A stretch of DNA of 46,004 nucleotides from a virus. Below the pieces are notes generated by a model. It worked only from the letters and a program-made list of their open reading frames with translations, did not search any database and was not told the origin of the DNA. Positions 20,965 through 29,931 of the stretch are shown piece after piece. The translations under genes and the position numbers were made by a program. The stretch is taken from positions 1-46,004 of the IMG/VR virus record IMGVR_UViG_3300015261_000005; one strand, 5' to 3'. Every line of letters starts with the position of its first letter. Position 1 is the stretch's first letter.

Positions 20965-21236
20965 TCGGCCTCGCGCTGCTCGCCGGCTGCGAGTCTGCGG
21001 TGAAGCCGGTCACGCCGCCGCAGATCGTGCACGTCGTGGTGAAGGAGTACATCCCGATCCCCGACGAACTGGTTCAGGACTGCCCGATTGCCGAGCCCGC
21101 CACCCTCAAGGTGCAGGAAGCCGTCCGGGTAGCCAACGCTCGCAAGGTCTCGCTGCAGAACTGCAATGAGGACAAGGCCGCTCTCCGGGCTCTCAAGCCC
21201 CCAGCGGTTGCCCCCGAATTTCAAGGATCCCCATGA
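20940..21236 (+). CDS. o-spanin lipoprotein (Rz1-like)
   Basis: A 98-residue lipoprotein with a signal sequence ending in the lipobox LLAGC (Cys17), so the mature protein is anchored in the outer membrane. The start lies 25 bases inside the i-spanin gene in another frame and has GGAGG eight bases upstream. The mature chain is Pro-rich, as usual for this class. Confidence 0.85.
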   Translation: MSRALWVLIGLALLAGCESAVKPVTPPQIVHVVVKEYIPIPDELVQDCPIAEPATLKVQEAVRVANARKVSLQNCNEDKAALRALKPPAVAPEFQGSP

Positions 21237-21595
21237 GCCGCCTCACCACTGATCCGACCGACCCCGACCTCACCCATGGCGATGACGCCGAGAAGGTAGA
21301 GCAGGCCAAGGCGTATCTGGTCATGTCTGCGGAGGATCGGGCCAAGGGCTTTGTCCGACCTGTACGCATCAACTACGTCCACCTGCGCGGTGAAGATGGT
21401 GGCGATCCGCCGCGCGTCATCGTAAGCATGAAGGGTTTGGTCGGGTGTGGCGTCGAAACGCGCATGTCGCGCGAGATTGCCGAAACGCACGCCCGGGACC
21501 CAAAGTTCTACAGCCACACCTATTGCGTGGGCTGCAAACAGCATCTTCCGGTTGCCCAGTTCTCGTGGGATGACGGCACCGCCGTCGGTTCCTGA
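21233..21595 (+). CDS. Conserved phage protein of unknown function, 120 aa
   Basis: A soluble protein whose C-terminus (HTYCVGCKQHLPVAQFSWDDGTAVGS) has a CxxC metal-like motif and recurs in small late proteins of many phages. No function is known to me. It overlaps the o-spanin stop by four bases. Confidence 0.65.
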   Translation: MSRLTTDPTDPDLTHGDDAEKVEQAKAYLVMSAEDRAKGFVRPVRINYVHLRGEDGGDPPRVIVSMKGLVGCGVETRMSREIAETHARDPKFYSHTYCVGCKQHLPVAQFSWDDGTAVGS

Positions 21596-21624
21596 GCCCA
21601 ATCTTTCAAATGACCGAGGTCACC

Positions 21625-22014
21625 ATGCACGACGAAACCGATACCCAGACCACCGCCCAGCCGGAAAGCCAGGCTCCCACCGCTCCGTTGAGCGAAGACC
21701 ACGCCGCCGCGCTCGAGCTGGCGTCGCAGGCCACGTCCCCCGAGGACAAGGCTGCCACCGCCGACTTGGTGAGCGAGGCCGCCGCACAGGCCGAGACCAC
21801 GGAAGCGGGTGCATCGGCGAGTGCCGCCCCGACTGAAGATGATGCGCCACTGCAGCCTCTCCCGCCTTCGGACTCGGAAGGTGAATCGCTCGGTGACACC
21901 GTGCACGACATCCTCACCGCGATCGAGGTCGACATCGAGTCCTTGATGCACAGCCCCATCGCGCTCGTCGCCTGGGTGCGTAGCAAGGTTGCCGAGGCCA
22001 AGGCGAAGCTCTGA
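21625..22014 (+). CDS. Acidic low-complexity phage protein, 129 aa
   Basis: The start at ATG 21625 is chosen because GAGG lies six bases upstream. An ATG at 21610 lacks a site. Residues 1-85 are Ala/Glu/Thr/Pro-rich and probably disordered; the C-terminal 40 residues form a helix. No motif indicates a role. It sits just before the terminase genes. Confidence 0.6.
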   Translation: MHDETDTQTTAQPESQAPTAPLSEDHAAALELASQATSPEDKAATADLVSEAAAQAETTEAGASASAAPTEDDAPLQPLPPSDSEGESLGDTVHDILTAIEVDIESLMHSPIALVAWVRSKVAEAKAKL

Positions 22015-22175
22015 TGGCTCGGGTGGATGTACGCATGCGCATACAGGTCGCCTGGTGGGTTCGCCCTTACCTTGGCCTCCGCAGGGCGTTGGCAAACCTC
22101 ACGGGCAACGTTCCTGACCTGGATGCCATAGGACGCCATATCGGTCTAGGCATCCGGGTGAAGGTCGAACGATAG
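22014..22175 (+). CDS. Small basic protein, 53 aa
   Basis: The start shares a base with the previous stop (TGATG). It is basic and aromatic at the N-terminus (RMRIQVAWWVRPYLGLRRAL) and ends with TAG at 22173-22175. Coupling and codon use support a real gene. The function is unknown. Confidence 0.6.
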   Translation: MARVDVRMRIQVAWWVRPYLGLRRALANLTGNVPDLDAIGRHIGLGIRVKVER

Positions 22176-22177
22176 CC

Positions 22178-22194
22178 GGCGCCCCGATGGCGCC
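22178..22194 (+). other. Hairpin upstream of terminase
   Basis: A GGCGCC/GGCGCC stem (22178-22183, 22189-22194) has a five-base loop and no T-run. The 59 bases before the small terminase gene are where many phages keep a packaging site, so this may be structural DNA or an mRNA element. No decision is possible from sequence alone. Confidence 0.35.
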
Positions 22195-22234
22195 TTCACA
22201 TGGAGAGGCGGCCTGATACCGACCTACTGACTGC

Positions 22235-22798
22235 ATGGGCGCACCCCGAATCAACGCGGCGTCCAAGCGGGCAGCCGGTGGCACGAAAGCTACGAAGCCC
22301 CAGAGGGATGCGAAAGCTCCCAAGACGGGGAAGACGAAGAAGGTAGCCACACGGACGGGGCGCCCATCGAAGTTCCGTGATGAGTTCATAGACCAGGGCG
22401 CCAAGCTGACCCGCATGGGCGCTACGGACGCCCAGCTCGCCGATTTCTTCAAGGTAACTCTCTCGACCCTGTACCTGTGGAAGGTCCAGCACGAGGAGTT
22501 TTCGGAGGCCTTAAAGCGAGGCAAGGACGAGATCGACTCCCAGGTGGAGCAATCCCTATTCCGCCGGGCCATGGGTTACACGCACGACAGCGAGAAGATC
22601 TTCCAGTCGTTCGGGGCCGTTGTTCGGGCCAAGACTCAGGAGCATTACCCGCCTGATACCACCGCGATGATCTTCTGGTTGAAGAACCGGCAGCCCGAGA
22701 AATGGCGGGAGAAACCTGATGGTGGAGCGGATGACGCCCCGCCGACGCCGGTGAAGGTGTCGATCGAGGTGCGTGATGCCCGCCGCGGAAGTTCTTGA
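22235..22798 (+). CDS. Terminase small subunit
   Basis: A 187-residue DNA-recognition subunit of the packaging motor. A Lys-rich N-terminus precedes a helix-turn-helix (MGATDAQLADFFKVTLSTLYLWK, about 61-83) and a helical oligomerisation region (SQVEQSLFRRAMGYTH), with the late motif TAMIFWLKNRQPEKWR typical of the family. It overlaps the large subunit gene. No strong ribosome site is seen. Confidence 0.88.
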   Translation: MGAPRINAASKRAAGGTKATKPQRDAKAPKTGKTKKVATRTGRPSKFRDEFIDQGAKLTRMGATDAQLADFFKVTLSTLYLWKVQHEEFSEALKRGKDEIDSQVEQSLFRRAMGYTHDSEKIFQSFGAVVRAKTQEHYPPDTTAMIFWLKNRQPEKWREKPDGGADDAPPTPVKVSIEVRDARRGSS

Positions 22799-24116
22799 GA
22801 TTCGACCCAGCCTGAATGTGCCTCAGGCGGCTTTCCTAGCGCTGCCGCAGAAGTTCAGGGCGTTCGTCGCGGGCTTTGGTTCCGGGAAGACGTGGGTCGG
22901 GTGCTCCGGCCTGTGCCAGCATTTCTGGGAGTTCCCGGGAATCAACGCTGGGTACTTCGCGCCGACCTACCCGATGATCCGGGACATCTTCTTCCCGACG
23001 ATGGAAGAGGTGGCCTTCGACTGGGGCCTGCGCACCGTCACGCGTGAGGCGAACAAAGAGGTCCACGTTTACTCAGGTCGCCAGTACCGCGGCACGGTCA
23101 TCTGCCGCTCGATGGAGAAGCCGGAGACGATCGTCGGCTTCAAGATCGGACGTGCACTGGTCGACGAGCTGGACGTGCTCAAGAAGATCAAAGCGCAGGC
23201 GGCTTGGCGCAAGATCATCGCTCGACTACGCCAGAACGCGACCGGCCTGACCAACGGCATCGACGTCACGACGACGCCTGAGGGCTTCCAGTTCGTCTAC
23301 GAGCAGTGGGTGAAGGAAGTCCGCGACAAGCCGGAGCTGGCCACCCTTTATGGGATGGTCCAGGCCAGCACGTATGACAACGAAGCGAACCTGCCGCCCG
23401 ACTACATCGCCTCACTGCTGGCCAGCTACCCGCCGCAGCTGATTCAGGCGTATCTCGACGGCCAGTTCGTCAACCTGCTTGCCGGCACGGTGTACCACCA
23501 GTTCAGTCGCACGCTAAACAACTGCTTCGAGTCACTGGAACACGGCGAGGCCGCCCACATAGGTATGGACTTCAACGTCGGCAAGATGGCCGCCGTGGTC
23601 CACGTACAGCGCGAGGGCGTGCCTTACGCCGTCGACGAGATCACAGGCGGCTACGACACTCCGGACATGATCCGGCAGATCAAAGAGCGGTTCTGGGCGT
23701 TCGACGATGCCCAGGGCAAGTACCTGAAGTCGCGCGAGATCACGATCTACCCCGATGCCTCCGGCGGCTCCCGCAAGTCGGTCAACGCCTCGGAGACGGA
23801 CATCAAGCTGCTGCGGGACGCGGGATTCCGCGTGTCGGCACCGGAGGCCAATCCGCCGGTGAAGGACCGCATCAACGCGATGAACGCCATGTTCTGCAAC
23901 GCAGCAGGCGAACGACGCTACAAGGTCAACACGCTTCGCTGCTCGACATACGCCGACCACTTGGAACAGCAGATCTGGGCCGAGAACGGCGAGCCGGACA
24001 AGACGGCTGGCGCAGACCACACGAATGACGCGGGCGGGTACTTCATCCACCGCACCTATCCACTGATCAAGCCGGTCATCGCCCGGGCGATCAACCTGCC
24101 ACACATGGGCCGCTGA
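22776..24116 (+). CDS. Terminase large subunit
   Basis: The 446-residue ATPase and nuclease that packages phage DNA into the prohead. Walker A reads GFGSGKT (about 33-39). A Walker B-like segment GRALVDELD lies at about 125-133. The nuclease half starts near MDFNVGK (about 265), with a further Asp in YPDASGG. ATG 22776 has GAGG seven bases upstream and overlaps the small subunit gene by 23 bases; a GTG sits directly before it. Confidence 0.93.
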   Translation: MPAAEVLEIRPSLNVPQAAFLALPQKFRAFVAGFGSGKTWVGCSGLCQHFWEFPGINAGYFAPTYPMIRDIFFPTMEEVAFDWGLRTVTREANKEVHVYSGRQYRGTVICRSMEKPETIVGFKIGRALVDELDVLKKIKAQAAWRKIIARLRQNATGLTNGIDVTTTPEGFQFVYEQWVKEVRDKPELATLYGMVQASTYDNEANLPPDYIASLLASYPPQLIQAYLDGQFVNLLAGTVYHQFSRTLNNCFESLEHGEAAHIGMDFNVGKMAAVVHVQREGVPYAVDEITGGYDTPDMIRQIKERFWAFDDAQGKYLKSREITIYPDASGGSRKSVNASETDIKLLRDAGFRVSAPEANPPVKDRINAMNAMFCNAAGERRYKVNTLRCSTYADHLEQQIWAENGEPDKTAGADHTNDAGGYFIHRTYPLIKPVIARAINLPHMGR

Positions 24117-24120
24117 CCGC

Positions 24121-25575
24121 ATGTTCGATACCCTCGCCAATCTGGTCCCCAAGGATGGCGACCTGCCGGCGCGTGCATGGCGTCTCGACGTCTGGTCGCG
24201 CGTGCTGGACGGGTCGATCTACGATGTTCTGCACTACCAGTTCCACGAGGAGAAGAACGGCGCGGACGAGTATGTCCCGGTCCGTGACCGCCGCCCGAGT
24301 GTGCGCACGGGCCTGATCCGTACGGTGGTGGACGACAGTATCTCGCTGCTCTTCAGCGAGGGGCACTTCCCGGCAATCCAGTGCCAGGACGAGAACACCA
24401 AGGACGCGCTCGACGCATTCACCAAGGACGCCAAGCTCAACCTGGCAATGATCGACGCCGGCACCCGCGGTTCCGTGGGCAGCGTGGCGATCATGGTCCG
24501 CTTCATGTCCAAGCGCGTCTTCCTCAAGGTCATGCCCACGGCGTACCTCACGCCTGTGTGGAAGGCCGACGAGCCGGACACGCTGGAGAAGGTGGTCGAG
24601 CGTCGGAAGGTCGACGGGAAGACGCTGAATGCCGCTGGATACGACGTGAAGGCGGATGCCACCGTCTACTGGTTCGAGCGGGAGTGGAACACGGTCGGAG
24701 AGATCTGGTATCTCCCGGTCAAGGTGAAGGATAAGGAAGCCGCCAAGGTCGAGGACAAGCCGCGATCGACGAACCACAACCTCGGGTTTGTCCCGGTGGT
24801 ATGGGTGAAGAACCTGCCCGGCGGCGACGACATCGACGGTGAGCCGACCTTCGGAGTCGAGCCCATCAACACGACCATGGAAGCGGACTATCTGCTCTCG
24901 CAGGCTGGCCGTGGACTGAAGTACAGCGCCGATCCGACCCTCCTGATCAAGGAATCGGCGGCGACTGACGATGGCAAGCCCATGGTTCGTTCTGCTGCCA
25001 ACGCGATCGTCGTCGGCGAGAAGGGCGATGCCAAGATGCTTGAGATCAACGGCACTGCGGCCGAGGCCGTGCTGACGTATGTCGCCAAGCTTCGGGAGTT
25101 CGCTCTGGAGCGCATGCACGGCAACCGCAGCAACGCGGACAAGCTCAGTGCGGCCCAGTCGGGCAGGGCGCTCGAACTGATGCACCAGGCGCTCATCTGG
25201 CTTGCGGACAAGCTCCGTGCGAGCTACGGCGAGGGCGCACTGCTGGATGTCTACCGCATGGTGGTCCGCGGCAGCGCCAAATACCCGCTGACGATCGACG
25301 GGAAGGAATACGGAACGTTGTCGGTGAAGGAGCCGGTGACGCTCACCTGGCCCGCATGGTTCCCGCCGACGGCAGATGACCGGCAGACGCTGGCCATCGC
25401 GCTCACGACGCTGATCAAGGCTGGGGCTCTCAGTCGGGCCACGGCGGTGAAGATCATCGCCAGCGACTACGACATCGCGGACACAGACGCTGAAATGCTC
25501 CTTATCGACGCTGAGCGCAAGCAACTGCTCGCCGAGCTGCCTGCTGCGAAGACGAGCGTCGCTACCACCGAATAA
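24121..25575 (+). CDS. Portal protein
   Basis: A 484-residue protein that should form the dodecameric portal at the head vertex. It follows the large terminase by four bases and has the size and helix-rich C-terminus of SPP1/HK97-type portals (for example SAAQSGRALELMHQALIWLADKLR at about 340-363). Recognition rests on size, position and this stem-helix region rather than on a catalytic motif. Confidence 0.85.
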   Translation: MFDTLANLVPKDGDLPARAWRLDVWSRVLDGSIYDVLHYQFHEEKNGADEYVPVRDRRPSVRTGLIRTVVDDSISLLFSEGHFPAIQCQDENTKDALDAFTKDAKLNLAMIDAGTRGSVGSVAIMVRFMSKRVFLKVMPTAYLTPVWKADEPDTLEKVVERRKVDGKTLNAAGYDVKADATVYWFEREWNTVGEIWYLPVKVKDKEAAKVEDKPRSTNHNLGFVPVVWVKNLPGGDDIDGEPTFGVEPINTTMEADYLLSQAGRGLKYSADPTLLIKESAATDDGKPMVRSAANAIVVGEKGDAKMLEINGTAAEAVLTYVAKLREFALERMHGNRSNADKLSAAQSGRALELMHQALIWLADKLRASYGEGALLDVYRMVVRGSAKYPLTIDGKEYGTLSVKEPVTLTWPAWFPPTADDRQTLAIALTTLIKAGALSRATAVKIIASDYDIADTDAEMLLIDAERKQLLAELPAAKTSVATTE

Positions 25576-25600
25576 CGGCGAGGGTTGATCCCCCGCTTCA

Positions 25601-25620
25601 AGGCTGGCGTAAGCCAGTTT
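25601..25620 (+). other. Hairpin with GTAA loop after portal gene
   Basis: CTGGC-GTAA-GCCAG (25604-25617) extends by weaker pairs and is followed by TTTT. It resembles a weak intrinsic terminator or an mRNA stabiliser between the portal gene and the next small gene. Full termination here would silence the head genes, so partial read-through is implied. Confidence 0.4.
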
Positions 25621-25638
25621 TCCCACGGAGAAGGCCTG

Positions 25639-25917
25639 ATGCCTGACGAAAACGCTTCACCGCTTACCCTCAACACGGCCCCGCGCGAGATCTGCGAGCA
25701 GATCGGCGTGCCTGGCTGCATCGTCCTCGTCGCGAACGTGGACGGCTCCATCGGCTTCAGCGCTCACGGCCTGAACAACATCAAGGCCAACGAGCTGCTG
25801 AGCGTGGGTATCCACATCAACCTGAGCCAGCACGACCTGATGGTCCGTGCCGGTGCAGCCGGTGAGGATGCTCAGCGTGTCCAGGCTTCCTGCGATGCTG
25901 AAGGAGGTGTCGCATGA
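25639..25917 (+). CDS. Hypothetical head-module protein, 92 aa
   Basis: The ATG at 25639 has GGAGAAGG upstream. The soluble alpha/beta protein includes CIVLVANVDGSIGFSAHGLN. It is located between portal and scaffold and overlaps the scaffold start by four bases. I do not recognise a family. Confidence 0.65.
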   Translation: MPDENASPLTLNTAPREICEQIGVPGCIVLVANVDGSIGFSAHGLNNIKANELLSVGIHINLSQHDLMVRAGAAGEDAQRVQASCDAEGGVA

Positions 25918-26474
25918 TCCGCTTCGGACGTAAGCGCCACCGCCTCATGGAAGAGAACCCCGGTCCGCCGGCAGGTCCCGTCAGTGCCCCCGCACCGGCC
26001 CCGCGTGAGCCTGAGACGTTCTCCAAGGACTACGTGCGCGAACTGCGTGCTGAGAGCAGTGGATACCGTCTGAAGGCCAAGGAGCAGGAAGACGCTCGGA
26101 AGGCAGCGGAGGACGTAGCCAAGGCCGCTACCGAAGCCGCCGACGCGCGCATTACTGAGGCTACCAACGTCGCCAACCAGCGCATCATCCGCGCCGAGTT
26201 GAAGGCTGTGGCCATCAAGGCTGGCATCGTGGATCTCGACGGCCTGAAGCTGGTCGACCTCGCGAACGTCAAGCTCAACGATGCGGGCGAAGTCGAGGGC
26301 GCGGACGCACTGATCGAAGGCCTCAAGACCGCCAAGCCCTACCTGTTCGGTGCGCCGAGCAGCAGCAGCACCTCGACGCCGCCGAGCAACACGCCGCCGT
26401 CGACGAAGAAAGCGACCGAGATGTCGAAAGAAGAGTACGACGCAGCACGTCGGGATGCGACCCGACGCCGCTGA
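25914..26474 (+). CDS. Capsid scaffolding protein
   Basis: A 186-residue protein with a Pro/Ala-rich start, a long Ala/Glu/Lys coiled-coil helix (about 38-105) and a basic C-terminus, the classic profile of internal scaffolds that guide prohead assembly. It lies directly before the major capsid gene. AAGGAGG precedes the ATG by six bases. No protease motif is visible, so removal of the scaffold may need no phage protease. Confidence 0.8.
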   Translation: MIRFGRKRHRLMEENPGPPAGPVSAPAPAPREPETFSKDYVRELRAESSGYRLKAKEQEDARKAAEDVAKAATEAADARITEATNVANQRIIRAELKAVAIKAGIVDLDGLKLVDLANVKLNDAGEVEGADALIEGLKTAKPYLFGAPSSSSTSTPPSNTPPSTKKATEMSKEEYDAARRDATRRR

Positions 26475-26546
26475 TCACCACTGATACCCATCGGGGCCAG
26501 GCGCCCAGGGGAAAGCCAATTCCCAACCCCGATAGGAGTTACCCAC

Positions 26547-27875
26547 ATGGGTATCCAGAACTTCCCGGCTGCCCTGCAGCCGATGATCCAGCAGGGCTAC
26601 CTCGAGCGTGAGTTTCAGGACGGCATCCAGTCCGTCCTGGGCTTCCGCGACATCGCGCGCCGTGAGGCGTTTCCGAACAAGATCGGTGAAACCATCACCA
26701 AGACCCGTCCGGGTCTCAAGGCGCCCGTTACCACCCCGCTTAACCCGTCGACGAACACCAACCTCGACAACGGTCTGACGCCGGGCACGTGGACGATCGA
26801 GCAGTACACGCTCTCGATCAACCAGTACGGCGACACGATCGATCTGAACACGGTCACCAACCGCGTCGGTATCGTCGAGCAGTTCCTCCAGAACGCCAAG
26901 ACCAACGGCGTGCAGTCGGCGCAGTCGCTCGATCGCCTGGCCCGTAACTCGATCTTCAATGCGTACATGGGCGGCAACACCCGCGTACGCACCACGCTCG
27001 GCGCCCCTGGTGTCGCGCTGGCGGTCGATGACATCCGTGGCTTCCAGTTTGTGTTCGTCAACGGGGTCCTGATCCCGGTCAACGGCACCAACACCATCGC
27101 CGTGACCGTGGGCAGCAACACCTACACGCTCGTAGGTGCGGTGGCCGACGGCAGCAACGTCTCGACCGCGCCGAACGGTATCAGCGGTGTGCTGACCTTC
27201 TCGGGCAACGTGACGGTTGCCGATGGCACGCTGAACAACGATGTCACCGCCTACAACCTGGGCACCGGCGTCGCTCCGTTCATCCTGCGTCCGAATGGTC
27301 GCGGCAACACGTCGAAGATCGTCGGCACCGACCTGTTCACCATGGGTGCGATGCTCGACGCCGTGGCCTATCTGCGTTCCAACGCAGTGCCGACCATCGG
27401 CGGCATGTACAACCTGTACCTCGATCCGGTCAGTTCCCGCCAGCTGTTTGCGGATCCTGACTTCAAGCTGCTCTACCAGGGCGCTACCGGTGCGGCGAAG
27501 GAGTTCCGCATGGGCCGCGTCGTCGAACTGGTCGACGTCCGCCTGATCCCGACCACCGAAGCGTTCATCCAGACCCTCGCCGGCGTGAAGATTCGCCGCG
27601 CGATCCTCTGTGGTGGCGAGGCGCTGGTCGAGGCTGACTTCGATGGCATGGCCTCCGAGGACCTGGCTGGCAACAACGCGCAGATCGACATGGTCGACGA
27701 CATCGTCCACGTCACTCGCGAGCCGCTCGACCGCCTGCAGCAGATCATCGCTCAGTCGTGGTACTGGATCGGCGGCTTCACGGCCCCGACCGACCAGACG
27801 GTCAATGCGACGATCGTTCCCACGGCGAGCGCGAGCTACTACAAGCGCGCCGTGGTCATCGAGCACGCCGGCTAA
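26547..27875 (+). CDS. Major capsid protein
   Basis: A 442-residue shell protein, probably HK97 fold of the P22-like long type. An inserted beta-rich domain seems to occupy residues about 155-240 (VNGVLIPVNGTNTIAVTVGS and Gly/Asn-rich turns). The N-terminal arm contains RREAFPNKIGETI and the C-terminal part PTTEAFIQTLAGVKIRRAIL. The strong TAGGAG site and the terminator-like hairpin after the gene fit high expression. Confidence 0.88.
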   Translation: MGIQNFPAALQPMIQQGYLEREFQDGIQSVLGFRDIARREAFPNKIGETITKTRPGLKAPVTTPLNPSTNTNLDNGLTPGTWTIEQYTLSINQYGDTIDLNTVTNRVGIVEQFLQNAKTNGVQSAQSLDRLARNSIFNAYMGGNTRVRTTLGAPGVALAVDDIRGFQFVFVNGVLIPVNGTNTIAVTVGSNTYTLVGAVADGSNVSTAPNGISGVLTFSGNVTVADGTLNNDVTAYNLGTGVAPFILRPNGRGNTSKIVGTDLFTMGAMLDAVAYLRSNAVPTIGGMYNLYLDPVSSRQLFADPDFKLLYQGATGAAKEFRMGRVVELVDVRLIPTTEAFIQTLAGVKIRRAILCGGEALVEADFDGMASEDLAGNNAQIDMVDDIVHVTREPLDRLQQIIAQSWYWIGGFTAPTDQTVNATIVPTASASYYKRAVVIEHAG

Positions 27876-27891
27876 CCCCGGCCTGAGGCGT

Positions 27892-27909
27892 GCGGGGCTT
27901 CGGCCCCGC
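27892..27909 (+). promoter_or_regulatory. UUCG-capped hairpin after the capsid gene
   Basis: A perfect 7-bp stem (27892-27898 with 27903-27909) is capped by the extra-stable TTCG tetraloop. Only three T residues follow, so it is probably an attenuator or an mRNA 3' protector that allows more capsid than connector to be made. Confidence 0.6.
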
Positions 27910-27928
27910 CGCTTTCTGGGAGAGCAGC

Positions 27929-28171
27929 ATGACCCTCGGCACCAGCTACATCCCCGATTCCATACCGCACGCGGTTGGGAACGGCCAGATTCAGAGCTTG
28001 AGCTCCGCTCAGGTCTCGACCAAGTACGGCGCTGGCAACATCAAGACGCCGACCCGAAACTTCACCCTGCGATTCCAGGGCGCACTGATGCAGTTCTTCG
28101 CGAACGTGCCATTCGTCGTCACCTCGGATCTCGCTACCGCTCTGGCAGCCGCAAATGCCCCCGTCGTCTAA
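27929..28171 (+). CDS. Hypothetical structural protein, 80 aa
   Basis: The ATG at 27929 has a GGGAGAG site. It is small and Ser/Ala/Thr-rich with FTLRFQGALMQFFANVPFVV in the middle, and overlaps the next gene by 17 bases. The position after the capsid gene suggests a decoration or head-completion protein. Confidence 0.6.
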   Translation: MTLGTSYIPDSIPHAVGNGQIQSLSSAQVSTKYGAGNIKTPTRNFTLRFQGALMQFFANVPFVVTSDLATALAAANAPVV

Positions 28172-28550
28172 CAAGCACGCCGCGATAGCCGCCAAGCTCG
28201 AGCGGGACCGTGCGGACCTCTTGCAGGGACGCGCCGAGCTGGATCGTGACCGTGACGCACTTGCTCAGGATCGATCAGCGCTGGATGTGGCCAAGGCCGA
28301 CTTCGCCGCGACGGTCACGGAGTTCGCCGAGCACGTCGATGCCATGGTGGGCCGAGTTCCTGCTCCAATCGTGCAGGCCGTTCACTCGGCCCGTCCGACG
28401 CCATCCACGATCTGCCTGACCCATTCCTATGGGTTCACCGAGAACGGTGTGCTCAAGCACTGGCCGGCGGGCAAGGCCATCACCAACGCCGACGACATCG
28501 CGCTTCTCTTTGCGCGCGGGGCGCCCATCGAGGGATACGACCATGAGTGA
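28155..28550 (+). CDS. Hypothetical head-module protein with coiled coil, 131 aa
   Basis: The N-terminal coiled coil (about 8-60, Arg/Asp/Ala heptads) is followed by a compact domain with ICLTHSYGFTENGVLKHWPAG and a final LFARGAPIEGYD, a pattern recurring in phage head modules. It may bind the capsid or connector. It overlaps both neighbours. Confidence 0.65.
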   Translation: MPPSSNKHAAIAAKLERDRADLLQGRAELDRDRDALAQDRSALDVAKADFAATVTEFAEHVDAMVGRVPAPIVQAVHSARPTPSTICLTHSYGFTENGVLKHWPAGKAITNADDIALLFARGAPIEGYDHE

Positions 28551-28860
28551 CGGCGTCTACGTCTCGCAGGGAAAGAACGCGGCACTCAACATCGCCGCGG
28601 CCACCATCGTCAACCAGGGCGCAGGCCCAGGCCTCTACAACACGGGCCCCAAGGGCCGCGTCCAGCGGGTCAGCGTCATAGCCGCGGGTAGTACGGCGGG
28701 CGGGGTGTTCGACTCGGCCACGGTCGCTGGCGCCGTGACGGCCAACCAGCTGGCAGTGATCCCGAACACCGTCGGCACATACCTGGTAGACATGCCCTTC
28801 TTCGCTGGCCTCGCTGTCATCCCCGGCACGGGCCAAGTGCTCGCGGTCTCCTACGACTGA
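28543..28860 (+). CDS. Small beta-rich structural protein, 105 aa
   Basis: A Gly/Ala/Val-rich beta protein (GRVQRVSVIAAGSTAGGVFD) of the kind found as head fibres or decoration proteins. The start overlaps the previous stop (8 bases). Its place between capsid and connectors supports a virion role. Confidence 0.65.
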   Translation: MSDGVYVSQGKNAALNIAAATIVNQGAGPGLYNTGPKGRVQRVSVIAAGSTAGGVFDSATVAGAVTANQLAVIPNTVGTYLVDMPFFAGLAVIPGTGQVLAVSYD

Positions 28861-28869
28861 GGTGATGTC

Positions 28870-29271
28870 ATGGCGTTGACCGATCAGGAGCGTGTGGATA
28901 TTCGCCGCTTCTGCGGGTATCCGATGTTTGGCGGCGTCCCCTCGAGCTTCCAGTCGTACCGCTTCTTCCAGGCATACGGCACGCTCGAATACCGCATGAC
29001 GAACCTGTCGGCGGACGAAGAGGCGACGTTGCGCACGACCTACCTAACGGGCGTCAACAACCTGTTCCAGCTGGAGCAGGCGGTGACGTCGGCGAGCGAC
29101 AACCTCGACACGGATCAGGCCGCGGTCTGGACCCACAACAAGAACGAAGTGCGCGACCGCATGCGTCTCTACAACATGTGGCGGCGTGAACTGTGTGCCT
29201 TCCTTGGCGTGCCGGCAGGTCCGGGCATGGCGGGGTCGAGCACCGGCGGCTCGATACCTCTGGTGGTCTGA
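28870..29271 (+). CDS. Probable head-tail connector protein, 133 aa
   Basis: A helical protein with an N-terminal RRFCGYPMFGG segment and a WTHNKNEVRDRMRLYNMWRR helix. This resembles small adaptor proteins that dock under the portal. It is coupled to the next gene by a TGATG overlap. Assignment rests on size, helical make-up and position. Confidence 0.6.
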   Translation: MALTDQERVDIRRFCGYPMFGGVPSSFQSYRFFQAYGTLEYRMTNLSADEEATLRTTYLTGVNNLFQLEQAVTSASDNLDTDQAAVWTHNKNEVRDRMRLYNMWRRELCAFLGVPAGPGMAGSSTGGSIPLVV

Positions 29272-29918
29272 TGGACGGGCAAAAGCTTCAGGGCAAGGTC
29301 TATTACGGCTACGCGCAGTCGGCGAAGCGTATCGGCCTTGAGTTCCAGCAGTACCGTCCGCTGGACGTTGCTGGCGCCATCGCGCCCGGGAACCTTATCG
29401 GCCCACTGGTAGCCAGCTTCAACGCGCAGGACATGAAGTACGGAAAGGCCAGCGCCTATGGCAAGCCCGTATGGTTCTGCCTCGCCGACGGTCGGGTCCT
29501 GTCGGTAGGCGACTACCTGGTGCGTGGCACCTCGACGTTCTTCATCGCCGGCATGCAGCCACTTCTACCGATCCTCGCGGTGGAGTGCAACCGGGTCCTG
29601 TCGTTCTTTCGCCCGCAGCAGCTCCCCGGTGCAGGTGCCATGGGCTATGGCGGCAACACCATGGCCAACCAGACGCCCATCGCTCAGCAATACCCTGCAT
29701 CGGTTCTGCAGGGCACGAAGGGCGAGAGGAACGACACGGGCTTGCCCGGGGACGTCAAAGTCCCATGGTGGGCCATCCTCATCCCTTCGTTCCCGGGCGA
29801 TGTGCAGCTGCGCACGGACGACGTGGGGATCGACGAGCACGGCCGGCGGTATGTCATCGCCAGTGCCGAACAATCGGACCTCGGCTGGCGGCTCACCGCA
29901 GCTGAGGCGGGCACCTGA
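29271..29918 (+). CDS. Head-tail joining (neck) protein, 215 aa
   Basis: A mixed beta protein beginning MDGQKLQGKVYYGYAQSAKR. I recognise this layout from neck-region genes of temperate myoviruses and podoviruses but not a named family. Starting exactly at the previous stop, it belongs to the connector set. Confidence 0.6.
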   Translation: MDGQKLQGKVYYGYAQSAKRIGLEFQQYRPLDVAGAIAPGNLIGPLVASFNAQDMKYGKASAYGKPVWFCLADGRVLSVGDYLVRGTSTFFIAGMQPLLPILAVECNRVLSFFRPQQLPGAGAMGYGGNTMANQTPIAQQYPASVLQGTKGERNDTGLPGDVKVPWWAILIPSFPGDVQLRTDDVGIDEHGRRYVIASAEQSDLGWRLTAAEAGT

Positions 29919-29931
29919 CGCAGGAACGCAT

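Noticed and set aside
25601-25620. Full terminator after the portal gene
   Set aside because: The core stem is only five strong pairs and the scaffold and capsid genes follow on the same strand with no visible promoter, so I list it only as a hairpin.
24091-25626. A 511-codon open frame on the minus strand opposite the portal gene
   Set aside because: It is a shadow of the GC-rich portal gene: Val/Asp/Arg/His-rich, no ribosome site, no recognisable domain.
26475-27866. A 463-codon minus-strand frame opposite the major capsid gene
   Set aside because: It exactly mirrors a strong capsid gene and has composition typical of antisense translation.
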